Source of the DNA: Candidatus Uabimicrobium amorphum
GTDB taxonomy: Bacteria; Planctomycetota; Uabimicrobiia; Uabimicrobiales; Uabimicrobiaceae
Assembly (NCBI RefSeq): GCF_009002475.1
Contig: NZ_AP019860.1
Location: 7,454,501-7,518,500 of the forward strand
Length of the DNA stretch: 64,000 nt
Direction of reading: 5' to 3'
Under the pieces are notes generated by a model. It worked only from the letters and a program-made list of their open reading frames with translations. It had not been told where the DNA came from and did not search any database. Below are positions 56,698 through 64,000 of the stretch, in pieces. Position numbers and translations under genes: made by a program. Positions within the stretch are counted from its first letter, which is position 1, and every line of letters begins with the position of its first letter.

Positions 56698-57054
56698 ATG
56701 AAAAAAATTTTAATTATCGAGGACATTGAGGATAACCGCGACCTCCTCATTCAACTTTTAGAAGATGACTATGAGCTTTTAGAAGCGGAAGAAGCGATCA
56801 CTGGCATTAGTATTTCCCAGAGACAGCAACCCGACTTAATACTCATGGACATCTCTCTACCTAGGATGGATGGATTACAAGCAACACAAATTTTAAAAAA
56901 TAATGCCTTAACCAAGCATATTCCGATTATTGCTGTAACAGGGAATGCGATGGTAGGAGATCGCGAAAAAGCCCTAAGTGCCGGATGTGACGAGTATGTG
57001 ACAAAACCAATAGATATTTCCACTATTTTTGATGTTATTGAGCGCTTCATATAA
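56698..57054 (+). CDS. Single-domain response regulator
   Basis: A complete receiver domain with the acidic pair Glu8-Asp9, phosphoacceptor Asp51 in DLILMDISLPRMDG, and the Thr-Lys-Pro switch (near 100-103). It is of the DivK/CpdR-like single-domain class. It follows the hybrid kinase gene by 10 bases with an AGGAGG box, so it is probably the kinase's direct phosphotransfer partner. No output domain is fused to it; the final effector is unknown. Confidence 0.88.
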   Translation: MKKILIIEDIEDNRDLLIQLLEDDYELLEAEEAITGISISQRQQPDLILMDISLPRMDGLQATQILKNNALTKHIPIIAVTGNAMVGDREKALSAGCDEYVTKPIDISTIFDVIERFI

Positions 57055-57355
57055 TATTGAGATATCACTGTTTCCAAATGATATAATCTACATAAGCATT
57101 TTTTGTTTTACATCTTTGTCCAAAAAACAGTACAAAAAACCTTACCATATGATTAGACAACATCATGGCGATGCCATAGCATGGTGTACTTTTTACGCGA
57201 CAACAAAACATGGGAGTGCCTAAAACAGATAAACAACTTTAGGCACTCCTTTCCTTCCCATACCGCAAATGGCCGCGACTAGATCCTGTCATCATTCAAA
57301 CTAACGAAGGCTCGGGCTCGAAAAATAGATCATTACTTATCAAAAAACAAACGAT
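57055..57355. other. Intergenic region after the two-component operon
   Basis: About 301 bases between the response regulator stop and the convergent gene at 57356. The main feature is the hairpin at 57213-57249. A duplicated GGCTCG (near 57310-57320) is also visible. No ORF is supported. Confidence 0.4.
57213..57249. terminator. Strong hairpin, probable terminator
   Basis: Perfect 12-bp arms GGAGTGCCTAAA and TTTAGGCACTCC enclose 13 bases, followed by TTTCCTTCCC. It lies ~160 bases after the response regulator stop and before the convergent 57356 gene. The T-tract is only moderate. Confidence 0.6.
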
Positions 57356-57871
57356 TTATATGGGCCACTTCTTCGTAATCAATTCAGGAAAAACGTCTTT
57401 GTTGTAAAATATTCCCACCGCTGCATTCAAGCTAGGTTGCAGTTCCACCATTACCGAATTTCCTCCCAAATCAGGTGTCTCAAAAATGATTTCGTATTCC
57501 GGTTCATCTTCCTCTTTGTCTTCATAAACGAGAACGGCATCTATTTTACAGTGAGTTATCCGAAAAGAAACGTCGTTTTCCTTACAGAAATACGACACGG
57601 CGATACTTTGATCTTTAGGAAAAACATCAATAACTAGCCGTTGGTGAAATGTACTTTCTTGCCACTTCTCATGGGGAATGACTTTGGCATAACGTGTATT
57701 TTTAGGATCAACGAAATAATGTGCGATGCCATCGGTATCTAATGGGGATACTTCACTATTTAAAATTTGCGCAACGGCGACATTTAACTCTTGTGACTTT
57801 TCCAAGTGAAAAACTCCTTTCGAATGTTTTATGAGCCGAAACCTAGTCTTTTTTGTTCCGTTCACAAGCAT
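57356..57871 (-). CDS. Hypothetical soluble protein
   Basis: I do not recognise this 171-residue protein. It has mixed alpha/beta pattern, an acidic run (YEDKEEDEPEYEIIFETPDL) and no signal peptide. The start at 57871 has no clear ribosome binding site; the GTG two codons later is an alternative. It lies 22 bases after the esterase gene stop and is probably co-transcribed with it. Base composition matches the region. Confidence 0.55.
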   Translation of the reverse strand: MLVNGTKKTRFRLIKHSKGVFHLEKSQELNVAVAQILNSEVSPLDTDGIAHYFVDPKNTRYAKVIPHEKWQESTFHQRLVIDVFPKDQSIAVSYFCKENDVSFRITHCKIDAVLVYEDKEEDEPEYEIIFETPDLGGNSVMVELQPSLNAAVGIFYNKDVFPELITKKWPI

Positions 57872-57893
57872 AGTTTACGTTCTTGATGAACTC

Positions 57894-58493
57894 TTAGTGC
57901 ACAAGACCTGACGAACGTAAGGTATTGGCAATTGCTTGCGCCATTTGCGCGTATCCTGCGGCGTTGGGGTGTATGGGATCTGCTTTTAGGCTTTGTTTGC
58001 CCAATATTCTTTCCAGAGACTCCCCTTCGTATATCAGGTTATACTTTTCAGCAAGTTGTGCATAAAATTCTGCGGTAGATAAAAAAATCGAAGGCCGCGG
58101 TACCCCTATAAGGACCACTTCGATATCTTGTTGTTGTGCTAGCTCTATCATCTTTTCGAGATTTGCCACCGTTGATTTCTGAGAATGCTTACGCAAAAAA
58201 TCGTTACCACCTAAGCACAGCAATAAAATACGCGGAGAATATTTTGCCAAAACTTTTGGTAAACGGCGCAGGCCTTGTTTTGTCGTTTCGCCTGATACAC
58301 CACTTGCAACGATCTCGCGATCCAGTAATTTTCCGAGGACACTAGGATAATTATTTTGTGTGGACGCTCCCACGCCATATGTAAGACTATCGCCAAACGC
58401 AACGATCACTTCATCTTCCCCTATTGCCGCGCGTTTTGCTTCGCCACCACAACCCAATAAAAATAAAAATAACAAAATGAAAATACCACGCAT
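57894..58493 (-). CDS. GDSL/SGNH esterase lipoprotein (TesA-like)
   Basis: The ATG at 58493, with AGGAG upstream, gives a lipoprotein signal (MRGIFILLFLFLLGC, lipobox LLG-Cys15). The catalytic blocks are clear: FGDSLTYG with the nucleophile Ser, GVSGETT, GGNDFLR and DPIHPNAAGY with Asp and His. It resembles TesA/arylesterase-type multifunctional lysophospholipases acting on the periplasmic side. It is divergent from the DUF2541-like protein gene at 58632 and leads an operon with the hypothetical gene at 57356. Confidence 0.87.
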   Translation of the reverse strand: MRGIFILLFLFLLGCGGEAKRAAIGEDEVIVAFGDSLTYGVGASTQNNYPSVLGKLLDREIVASGVSGETTKQGLRRLPKVLAKYSPRILLLCLGGNDFLRKHSQKSTVANLEKMIELAQQQDIEVVLIGVPRPSIFLSTAEFYAQLAEKYNLIYEGESLERILGKQSLKADPIHPNAAGYAQMAQAIANTLRSSGLVH

Positions 58494-58631
58494 GTGTACG
58501 TCTCCTATTATCCGTTTGACAATGACGACAAAATTCAGCAAACTGTAAAGTGTGTCATCGATTAAATTTTGCACAGATTACGATTATAGGGCAATTTTAA
58601 GATAAATAAATTTAAATTTAGGGGGAAATTC

Positions 58632-59699
58632 ATGAAACAGTTGTTGTTGACCATTTGTATCTTAAGTATGGCTTACTGTACACCTACAGGAGAGTGGATT
58701 TTATTGGGAGAAAGAACCGTAACCCGAAGAGATAAAGATGCGATTACTGTCAAAGAAAAAGGAATGTTCAATAAAATAAAGCTCATGCACGCTGCCGGAG
58801 GCCGTTTGCGTTTACAGAGTATGACAGTTCACTTCTCCGACTACACGCAACAACTTATACCACTTGCTGGTCGTAAATTAAGTCGTGGTCAAGAGACAGA
58901 GGTTTTTAGCTTGCGTGGTGGAAAACGCGTTATTTTACACGTTTCTCTCAAGTACCGCGGAAAATTATTTGGTAAAAAACCACGCATTCAAGTGTGGGGA
59001 CTACGCGACTCAACGAGTAATATTCCGAAAACGGATTGGCAACACCTTGGCTCTAAAACCGTCAACTTTCGCAGCGAATACGACACTATTGTCGTTGGTA
59101 AACACCACGGAGCATTTCATGCTTTGCAATTGCAGGCAGAAGAGAACGACGTGTTTATTCACAATGTAGCGGTGCATCTTGGTAATGGCGAATTACAAAG
59201 TATTGTTGTCAATAAACTCGTGGCGAAAAACAGTTCTGAGCAGTTGAAACTTCAAGGGGCAAGATTCATCGAGAAAGTTGTTTTCAAATACGCCAGCCAT
59301 TCTCGTGGTAGACGTGCCCTGATCCACTTACTCGGTGCCCGCGGAAAAAAAGTTGTGACCATGACCGAAAAAGCCGAAAAAAATTGGAATTTACTTGGGC
59401 AGGCCAATGTGTCACAAGGATCTGACCTGGAAAGTATTTATATTTACGGTAGTTCGCAAACCATTAGCATGTTGCGTACCAATATTCGCAATCGCAAAGT
59501 GCACATCACCGAAGCGGTTGTCTATTTTACCGACGACACTTCGCTACAAATTCCGATCAACAAAACATTCCAAGCAGGCGAGGCAAGTCGCGCTTTTAGT
59601 ATTGGAGGCAAAAAAGTCGTCAAACGCATTGACTTTGTGTATCAAACCAAAGGTATCGACTATTCTCAGCCAGGAGTTGTCGAGGTTTGGGGACGCTAA
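58632..59699 (+). CDS. Secreted protein of three DUF2541-like repeats
   Basis: After a signal peptide (KQLLLTICILSMAYC) come three ~115-residue copies of the same beta-rich unit. Each opens with W-x-LG (EWILLGERTV at ~21, DWQHLGSKTV at ~135, NWNLLGQANV at ~250), continues with a strand pair (FHALQLQAEENDV) and ends in a VWG-type or LLG-type tail. The pattern resembles the DUF2541/YaaI family by memory. A periplasmic structural or binding role is likely and its partner unknown. The ATG follows AGGGGGAAA. Confidence 0.68.
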   Translation: MKQLLLTICILSMAYCTPTGEWILLGERTVTRRDKDAITVKEKGMFNKIKLMHAAGGRLRLQSMTVHFSDYTQQLIPLAGRKLSRGQETEVFSLRGGKRVILHVSLKYRGKLFGKKPRIQVWGLRDSTSNIPKTDWQHLGSKTVNFRSEYDTIVVGKHHGAFHALQLQAEENDVFIHNVAVHLGNGELQSIVVNKLVAKNSSEQLKLQGARFIEKVVFKYASHSRGRRALIHLLGARGKKVVTMTEKAEKNWNLLGQANVSQGSDLESIYIYGSSQTISMLRTNIRNRKVHITEAVVYFTDDTSLQIPINKTFQAGEASRAFSIGGKKVVKRIDFVYQTKGIDYSQPGVVEVWGR

Positions 59700-59722
59700 T
59701 CTACACCTAAAATTTGATGAAT

Positions 59723-59796
59723 AACCACAGAAAACAAAAAACAGCAAACAATAGACTATTTTTTTCGTCCATTAACTTAGTGTGTTTTCTGTGGTT
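59723..59796. repeat. 13-bp inverted repeat in an intergenic gap
   Basis: AACCACAGAAAAC (59723-59735) and GTTTTCTGTGGTT (59784-59796) are exact reverse complements, 48 bases apart. The motif AACCACAGA-AACAC is reminiscent of short dispersed repeats seen in other genomes. It lies after the DUF2541-like gene and before endonuclease V and may be a decayed mobile-element end or terminator. Confidence 0.6.
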
Positions 59797-59831
59797 GTTT
59801 TTGCAAACGAGTAAGTTAGAAAGGCGAAACA

Positions 59832-60671
59832 ATGGAAATAAAAGAATATTTATTGATGCCGGAAGAAACCGAGCAAGCGATTCTATGGCAAGAGCAACAT
59901 GCACAAAAAGTGATTCATGAAAATCATGCACAAAATCCGCGGCTTGTCGCCGGTGCCGATGTCAGTTATGGTAAACACGGAGAAAAGGCGTTTTCTTCGG
60001 TAGTGGTCGTTGATATATCAAGTGGCGAAGTCGTGGAAAAAGCCACGTGGGTCGGGAAACCGCCGCATAACTACAAACCTGGTTTTTTTGCCCTCAGAGA
60101 AGTTCCGTGTTTGCTAAAGACATTTGAAAAATTGCAAACAACACCTGATGTCGTTTTAATAGATGGCAATGGTCTCATTCACAAGCGTCGTTTTGGTCTT
60201 GCGTGTCATATGGGTTTGTGTCTCGACATACCCACGATTGGTTGTGCAAAATCTCTTCTAGTGGGCAATCACAAACCGCTGTCAAAAAAGGCACCTATCG
60301 CCCCTGTTTCTCACATGGGAGATGAAATCGGTATTGCCATGCGCAAAAATCGCGAAGTGACCTATGTTTCCGTTGGCCACAAAGTAGACTTGGAATTTGC
60401 CAAGAACTTTGTATTTGATTTGCCCGTACCAACCGCTATTGATCATGCTCATAACTCATGCAGTGAGCTGTTTAAGAAAGATCAGCAACTTCAAGAAAAT
60501 GAAAAAGACAAAAACAAGGTACAAATCATCGCCACGGCAAAAGATTTAAAAAGCCAAGGACTCAGTTATGCTGATGTCGCAAAAGAATTAAACAACTACA
60601 AAGATCTACGAGCGATGTATGGCAAGAAATTTACCCCACGTAAGATTCGCAACTGGTTAGAGCAAAAGTAA
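59832..60671 (+). CDS. nfi: Endonuclease V with a C-terminal extension
   Basis: Endonuclease V cuts DNA beside deaminated bases such as inosine. The active site is intact: Asp43 in GADVSYG, Glu90 in PGFFALRE and Asp111 in LIDGNGLIHKRRFGLACH, with the GCAKSLL and IGIAMR blocks following. Usual length is ~220 residues. The extra ~60 residues (about 225-279) include KDLKSQGLSYADVAKELNN and FTPRKIRNWLEQK, which look like a small helix-turn-helix of recombinase type. The ATG has an AAAGG box. It is a lone gene. Confidence 0.9.
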   Translation: MEIKEYLLMPEETEQAILWQEQHAQKVIHENHAQNPRLVAGADVSYGKHGEKAFSSVVVVDISSGEVVEKATWVGKPPHNYKPGFFALREVPCLLKTFEKLQTTPDVVLIDGNGLIHKRRFGLACHMGLCLDIPTIGCAKSLLVGNHKPLSKKAPIAPVSHMGDEIGIAMRKNREVTYVSVGHKVDLEFAKNFVFDLPVPTAIDHAHNSCSELFKKDQQLQENEKDKNKVQIIATAKDLKSQGLSYADVAKELNNYKDLRAMYGKKFTPRKIRNWLEQK

Positions 60672-60714
60672 AGATAATGGACAAGTATTTTGTCGCTTGT
60701 CCACAAACCAATTC

Positions 60715-61377
60715 TCACTCCATAGAGGTATATAAAAATACAAACTTGGTTTTTTGCGGTGCATTCTCCTCCACAGCGATGCACAAATTCCGCAAACGAT
60801 AGATCAAAAGATTTAACACTTCGCGATCCACCACGTCGTAAGCGACAATTTTCTTTAAGCCTTGTGAAAGTTGGTGAAGTGCTAGATGTGTTTTCTCAAT
60901 ATCAGTAACCTTCATGTGTTTTCGAACATATGGAGCAATGAGAAGAGCTGGCTGCAAACGGTCCCCCATCATCGCCAAAGTAACGAGTCGCCACCCGATG
61001 ACATCATCTATGATGTCACTTTCTGTACCATGTATATTCTGTACCAACGCTTGGTTTTCTCGTACTTTACACTCATCTGTTACTCCCGAGGACTTAGGAT
61101 CTTGCCATGAATGGTTTAGTTGCGAGAATAGTTGCCCTATGCCTTCCATCAGTTGCTTAATTTTCTGCGTGCAACGCTGTACCTCTCCACGGTATTTGTT
61201 GTATTTCCAGAAAAGTACCATCGCTAGTGTGCGTTGTAAAAATGATCGCATATGCTGCAAGGAATCCACTTCATTGAGGAGTTGTTGACAACAAGACAAT
61301 AAAACAATGGATTTATCGATGGTAGGTAATGAAGATGTATTGTGATGAAGATATTTGTCGCTGTCAGTAAAAAGCAT
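60715..61377 (-). CDS. Hypothetical all-helical protein
   Basis: I do not recognise this ~220-residue protein. It is helical throughout with Leu/Gln-rich stretches (IDKSIVLLSCCQQLLNEVDS, VDREVLNLLIYRLRNLCIAV). The ATG at 61377 has GGAGGAG directly upstream, so I prefer it to 61407. No signal peptide or membrane helix is present. It converges with the endonuclease V gene and follows the HEAT lipoprotein on the same strand. Confidence 0.6.
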   Translation of the reverse strand: MLFTDSDKYLHHNTSSLPTIDKSIVLLSCCQQLLNEVDSLQHMRSFLQRTLAMVLFWKYNKYRGEVQRCTQKIKQLMEGIGQLFSQLNHSWQDPKSSGVTDECKVRENQALVQNIHGTESDIIDDVIGWRLVTLAMMGDRLQPALLIAPYVRKHMKVTDIEKTHLALHQLSQGLKKIVAYDVVDREVLNLLIYRLRNLCIAVEENAPQKTKFVFLYTSME

Positions 61378-61455
61378 ATGAAACTCCTCCGTCAAATATT
61401 GATCCAACTTTTTACTTTTGGTGCTAAGATTGTTACCCGACGATGGTTTTACTTC

Positions 61456-61480
61456 GTTATCCCTGAGGTTCAGGGATAAC
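61456..61480. repeat. 11-bp palindrome with 3-bp spacer
   Basis: GTTATCCCTGA and TCAGGGATAAC are exact reverse complements around GGT. It lies between the HEAT lipoprotein stop and the helical protein start, both on the minus strand. No T-tract follows, so a protein-binding site or small hairpin is as likely as a terminator. Confidence 0.6.
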
Positions 61481-61648
61481 TTTACTCAACAGCTTGCTGT
61501 TGTTTTATTAAAATCAAACTACTTTAAAGTTGCAGTTACAAGTGTACACTTTGGTCGTGCAATGTATTGATGTGTTATTACTTACGGTCAAAATTACAAA
61601 GCCATTTTGTGATACAGTTTTATGCAACGATAAAGGACTACGTTTCCA

Positions 61649-62449
61649 TTATTCGTTTGTTCGTCCAGTAATTTTATCCAGCGCATCTAGAGCAGCTTTC
61701 TTGAGACGCTCGTTGTCACTACGCAGTAGATTTTTCAACATTGGCATTGCCGATCTTGCGTGCATACCCATATTACCCAAAGCTTCTGCTGCGGCCATTT
61801 TTATTAAATCCGCAGGATCAGACAACAACTTCGTGAGTTGCGGAACGGCTTTGCGTGCAAATCTTCGGTAGGTATTTACCGTTTGTATTGTCGTGTGACG
61901 AACTTCCATAAGAGGATCTTCAAGACTCTCTAGTAGTATCGGTAGTATTTTATCGATGTCATCGTAGCGATCTCCTAAGGAGAATATTGCGTAACGACGT
62001 ACTTCAGGTTCCTTATCACGTGCTAAACGCAGTAAAATACGCAGAGGTACCTTTGGGTTTAAAGCGACCTGTTTACGATACTCAGGATCGGAGTCTTGTG
62101 ACATTTTTTCCATCTCTTCTACAGGTGTTTCTGGATTGCGCGCTCTCTGTTTTTTACGTGCAGATGATATGTTAGCAACTCCCCAGACACTCCCACCGAT
62201 AAAACCCAACGGAGCCATTACCGGAAAAGTACCAAATTCGATAATAAAACCTATAGGAGTCGTTATAAAACGTGGTGGAAATGATAGTATTTGTGGTGCG
62301 GTGGTAAATGGTTGGTCTGGCTGTACGGGATTGTCTTCTCCTGTAACCAAATTATATGCAGCTACACCCCCTACGTTAATTCCCATGCACCCGCATATAA
62401 AACTACAAGAAAGTATTAGTAGTAAAAAATATATTGTGTTTCTCATCAT
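61649..62449 (-). CDS. HEAT-repeat lipoprotein
   Basis: The N-terminus (TIYFLLLILSCSFICG-Cys21) is a lipoprotein signal. Residues ~40-90 (PPRFITTPIGFIIEFGTFPV, MAPLGFIGGSVWGV) are Pro/Gly-rich and hydrophobic, possibly membrane-associated. Residues ~125-262 are HEAT repeats (VPLRILLRLARDKEPEVRRY, ADLIKMAAAEALGNMG). The ATG follows GGGGAATT. It would act as a periplasmic-face protein-binding scaffold. No catalytic residues are apparent. Confidence 0.8.
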   Translation of the reverse strand: MMRNTIYFLLLILSCSFICGCMGINVGGVAAYNLVTGEDNPVQPDQPFTTAPQILSFPPRFITTPIGFIIEFGTFPVMAPLGFIGGSVWGVANISSARKKQRARNPETPVEEMEKMSQDSDPEYRKQVALNPKVPLRILLRLARDKEPEVRRYAIFSLGDRYDDIDKILPILLESLEDPLMEVRHTTIQTVNTYRRFARKAVPQLTKLLSDPADLIKMAAAEALGNMGMHARSAMPMLKNLLRSDNERLKKAALDALDKITGRTNE

Positions 62450-62581
62450 AATTCCCCATCTCTAAGCAAAGTACATCGCAATATACCTGTACGCTGTTAA
62501 GTTGATATGATCATCCTCTTAACTAATTGTGTTGTAACACGCATGTTATAACATTTGTGTCTCATAAAAACCACAAAATTA

Positions 62582-63304
62582 TCACGAATAGTCGACTTGA
62601 AAAACCTCTTGTTCCAATCCAGCCACCGTAGTCAGCTTACCACAATACGTAAATTCATGTTCTTCATCTAAAGTTGGTTTCGTGATACCGATCCCCGAGC
62701 CACAGTTTTTCGCAATCCACGGCAGAACCAAAAAACAAGTATTTACGTTTTTTCCTAAAATATCTTTACACGAATAATCGGGGTGGCCAATCGTTCCCAA
62801 GTAGATGGCTCCGAAATGCAAAGACACAATCAAATCGTTGTTACCAGTTAGTTTTCTCGATCTTATCGCCGCATCAATGGCATTTGTTCGCGAGTTCTCT
62901 CCGGTAAAAAAGGCTAAAAAACCATCTCCCACATATTTGACGGGTACTCCATTGTGTTTGAGCACTATTTCGGTGATGGTGAAAAACAAGCTATTCATCT
63001 CAGTAGCTAAATCACGAGGATGTGTTGTCTTGGATTTTTCAGCAAAGCCATTTAGACTCGTACAAAAAATAGTGGCATCAAACGTGTCGGCTTCAGGAAA
63101 TTCCCCTACAAGTAACCATTCGACACTGATGTCTAAAAGACGTGCGAGTTCCACTAGTAAGGAAATATCAGGTGCATTTTCGCCGCGTTCCCACTTTGAA
63201 ACGGCTTGAGAACTGACATGCAATGCATTTGCGATGTCAATTTGACGTAACTTTTGCTTTTCACGTTGCCTCTTGATGCGTAGACCAAGATGTTTTAAAT
63301 TCAA
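62582..63304 (-). CDS. XRE-type HTH fused to a class III nucleotidyl-cyclase-like domain
   Basis: Residues ~5-65 are a Cro/C1-type helix-turn-helix (QIDIANALHVSSQAVSKWER). Residues ~73-240 match the class III adenylate/guanylate cyclase core: FCTSLNGFAEKS, then HNGVPVKYVGDGFLAFFTGE, then AAIRSRKL and LHFGAIYLGTIGHPDY. The first metal Asp (F-x-D/T-D-L-x-G-F) is Ser83, while the second, Asp127, is intact. Loss of one metal ligand suggests binding without catalysis, so the protein may be a nucleotide-responsive repressor. The start is TTG with GGGGAG upstream. It stands alone. Confidence 0.8.
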   Translation of the reverse strand: MNLKHLGLRIKRQREKQKLRQIDIANALHVSSQAVSKWERGENAPDISLLVELARLLDISVEWLLVGEFPEADTFDATIFCTSLNGFAEKSKTTHPRDLATEMNSLFFTITEIVLKHNGVPVKYVGDGFLAFFTGENSRTNAIDAAIRSRKLTGNNDLIVSLHFGAIYLGTIGHPDYSCKDILGKNVNTCFLVLPWIAKNCGSGIGITKPTLDEEHEFTYCGKLTTVAGLEQEVFQVDYS

Positions 63305-63356
63305 ATGTCTCTCCCCAAACAGAATAAGTAGATATCGAAACTTTTCCTCTCTGCCA

Positions 63357-64000
63357 TTATAACATTAAATCTTGTAAATAGCGAATTTCACTAACGATGT
63401 CTTGTGGACAAACATAACGTGACACTTCATCGCGTAGTAACTTCTTGTATACTTGAGTGGAAGATTTCATTGCTTTCTCAACATAGTGCTTAGATATACC
63501 AAAGTATTCTGCCATTTGTAGATAGGACGGTTTGTGTAAGAAGAGGGGTACAACGAAGTTATGATAATATTTGTCGAAGTACTTACGGTTTACTTTGATA
63601 GAATGCTTTTCTATGTATTGTGGATATTGATTTTCTAGAAGACAACGGTTTTGTCTTATATGGCCGGTATTTTTTTGCTGATCATCCAGTTGTTGGGCTA
63701 GATTTTCATCTTGAATCAACTCATTCAAAACAGAGGTTAGATTGTGCTCTGTGAATTTGTACTGATGAAAAACTTTATGCAACTCACCGATGAAAAACTT
63801 CTTATTTTTTAAGTCAATTTCATCAAACAAGTAGTCACTTTCATCTGCCGCAGTGAAACAACGACCACTGATGAGTTTGTTGAATGCTTGCGACAAAGAA
63901 TAACTACTATTGCTATTCACTTCCCGATAAACTAAACGATCTACAGTTGTACTATTTTGACGAATTCGCTCCAACAACACATCAGTAAAAATATCTTCGT
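63357..64000 (-). CDS. Sigma-factor-like protein, 5' end outside the window
   Basis: The frame stays open past the GTG at 63980 to the window edge, where residues EDIFTDVLLERI recall the ED(x)nQEVFLR helix of sigma70 region 2. The C-terminal part ends with MAEYFGISKHYVEKAMKSST, which fits a region-4-like HTH. The middle (about 40-130) is unlike ordinary ECF factors. I call it a possible RNA polymerase sigma-like or HTH regulator; a profile search would settle this. Confidence 0.45.
   Translation of the reverse strand, partial: EDIFTDVLLERIRQNSTTVDRLVYREVNSNSSYSLSQAFNKLISGRCFTAADESDYLFDEIDLKNKKFFIGELHKVFHQYKFTEHNLTSVLNELIQDENLAQQLDDQQKNTGHIRQNRCLLENQYPQYIEKHSIKVNRKYFDKYYHNFVVPLFLHKPSYLQMAEYFGISKHYVEKAMKSSTQVYKKLLRDEVSRYVCPQDIVSEIRYLQDLML

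Noticed and set aside
59707..59931. Small ORFs on both strands around the 13-bp inverted repeat
   Set aside because: They arise from low-complexity AT-rich sequence and the start of endonuclease V and have no binding sites or family features.

Overview
The window is about 64 kb of low-GC, gene-dense bacterial DNA with no rRNA, tRNA, CRISPR array or insertion sequence that I can recognise. Membrane-anchored Hanks-type Ser/Thr kinases with WD40 or TPR tails, two partner-switching modules, an exosortase/PEP-CTERM system, many ankyrin, LRR, HEAT and TPR proteins and a large exopolysaccharide (EPS) locus suggest a large-genome, envelope-rich bacterium. A low-GC member of the Planctomycetota (Uabimicrobium-like) fits best, but this is inference from gene content only.

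Layout. 1-9.7 kb: accessory genes, namely a secreted ankyrin protein cut by the left edge, an Rnl2-type RNA ligase, a CheY-like receiver, an SGNH hydrolase, a lipoprotein, an LRR-STAS membrane protein and an ankyrin/DUF4253-like protein. 9.7-21 kb: a WD40 receptor kinase, an ORF6N-type regulator with palindromic sites around it, a secreted cyanophycinase-like peptidase, an acyltransferase, a CocE-type hydrolase and a TPR receptor kinase. 21-25.7 kb: an operon for a PEP-CTERM protein, a TPR protein and an exosortase fused to an EpsI-like domain. 25.9-28.1 kb: STAS plus SpoIIE/HATPase partner-switch pair. 28.1-46.5 kb: a divergent EPS locus. The minus arm (36.9 to 28.1 kb) encodes glycosyltransferases, a deacetylase and priming sugar transferases. 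The plus arm (36.97 to 46.5 kb) encodes glycosyltransferases, a phosphodiesterase, an APH-like kinase, a Wzz/Wzc-like copolymerase, an O-antigen-ligase-type polymerase and a flippase. 46.5-52.2 kb: an operon of STAS, H-NOX, HNOBA-SpoIIE-HATPase and a methyltransferase, preceded by a sigma54 activator whose N-terminus is a trehalose-synthase-like glycosyltransferase fold. 52.6-64 kb: a second ankyrin lipoprotein, a haem-binding hybrid histidine kinase with a receiver protein, an esterase, a triplicated DUF2541-like protein, endonuclease V, a HEAT lipoprotein, a HTH/nucleotidyl-cyclase-like fusion and a sigma-like protein cut by the right edge.

The most interesting system is the block from about 25 to 52 kb. 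A heme nitric-oxide sensor (H-NOX) is in one operon with a STAS antagonist and a protein whose HNOBA partner domain is fused to a SpoIIE phosphatase and an RsbW-like kinase. This would be a gas-controlled partner switch. A paralogous STAS/SpoIIE pair lies at the other end of the EPS locus. Sequences resembling sigma54 promoters lie in front of the H-NOX operon, at the divergent EPS promoter region and, more weakly, before the PEP-CTERM operon. The sigma54 activator beside the H-NOX operon has a sugar-enzyme-like sensor domain. I infer a regulon joining gas sensing, sugar sensing, EPS synthesis and PEP-CTERM surface sorting.
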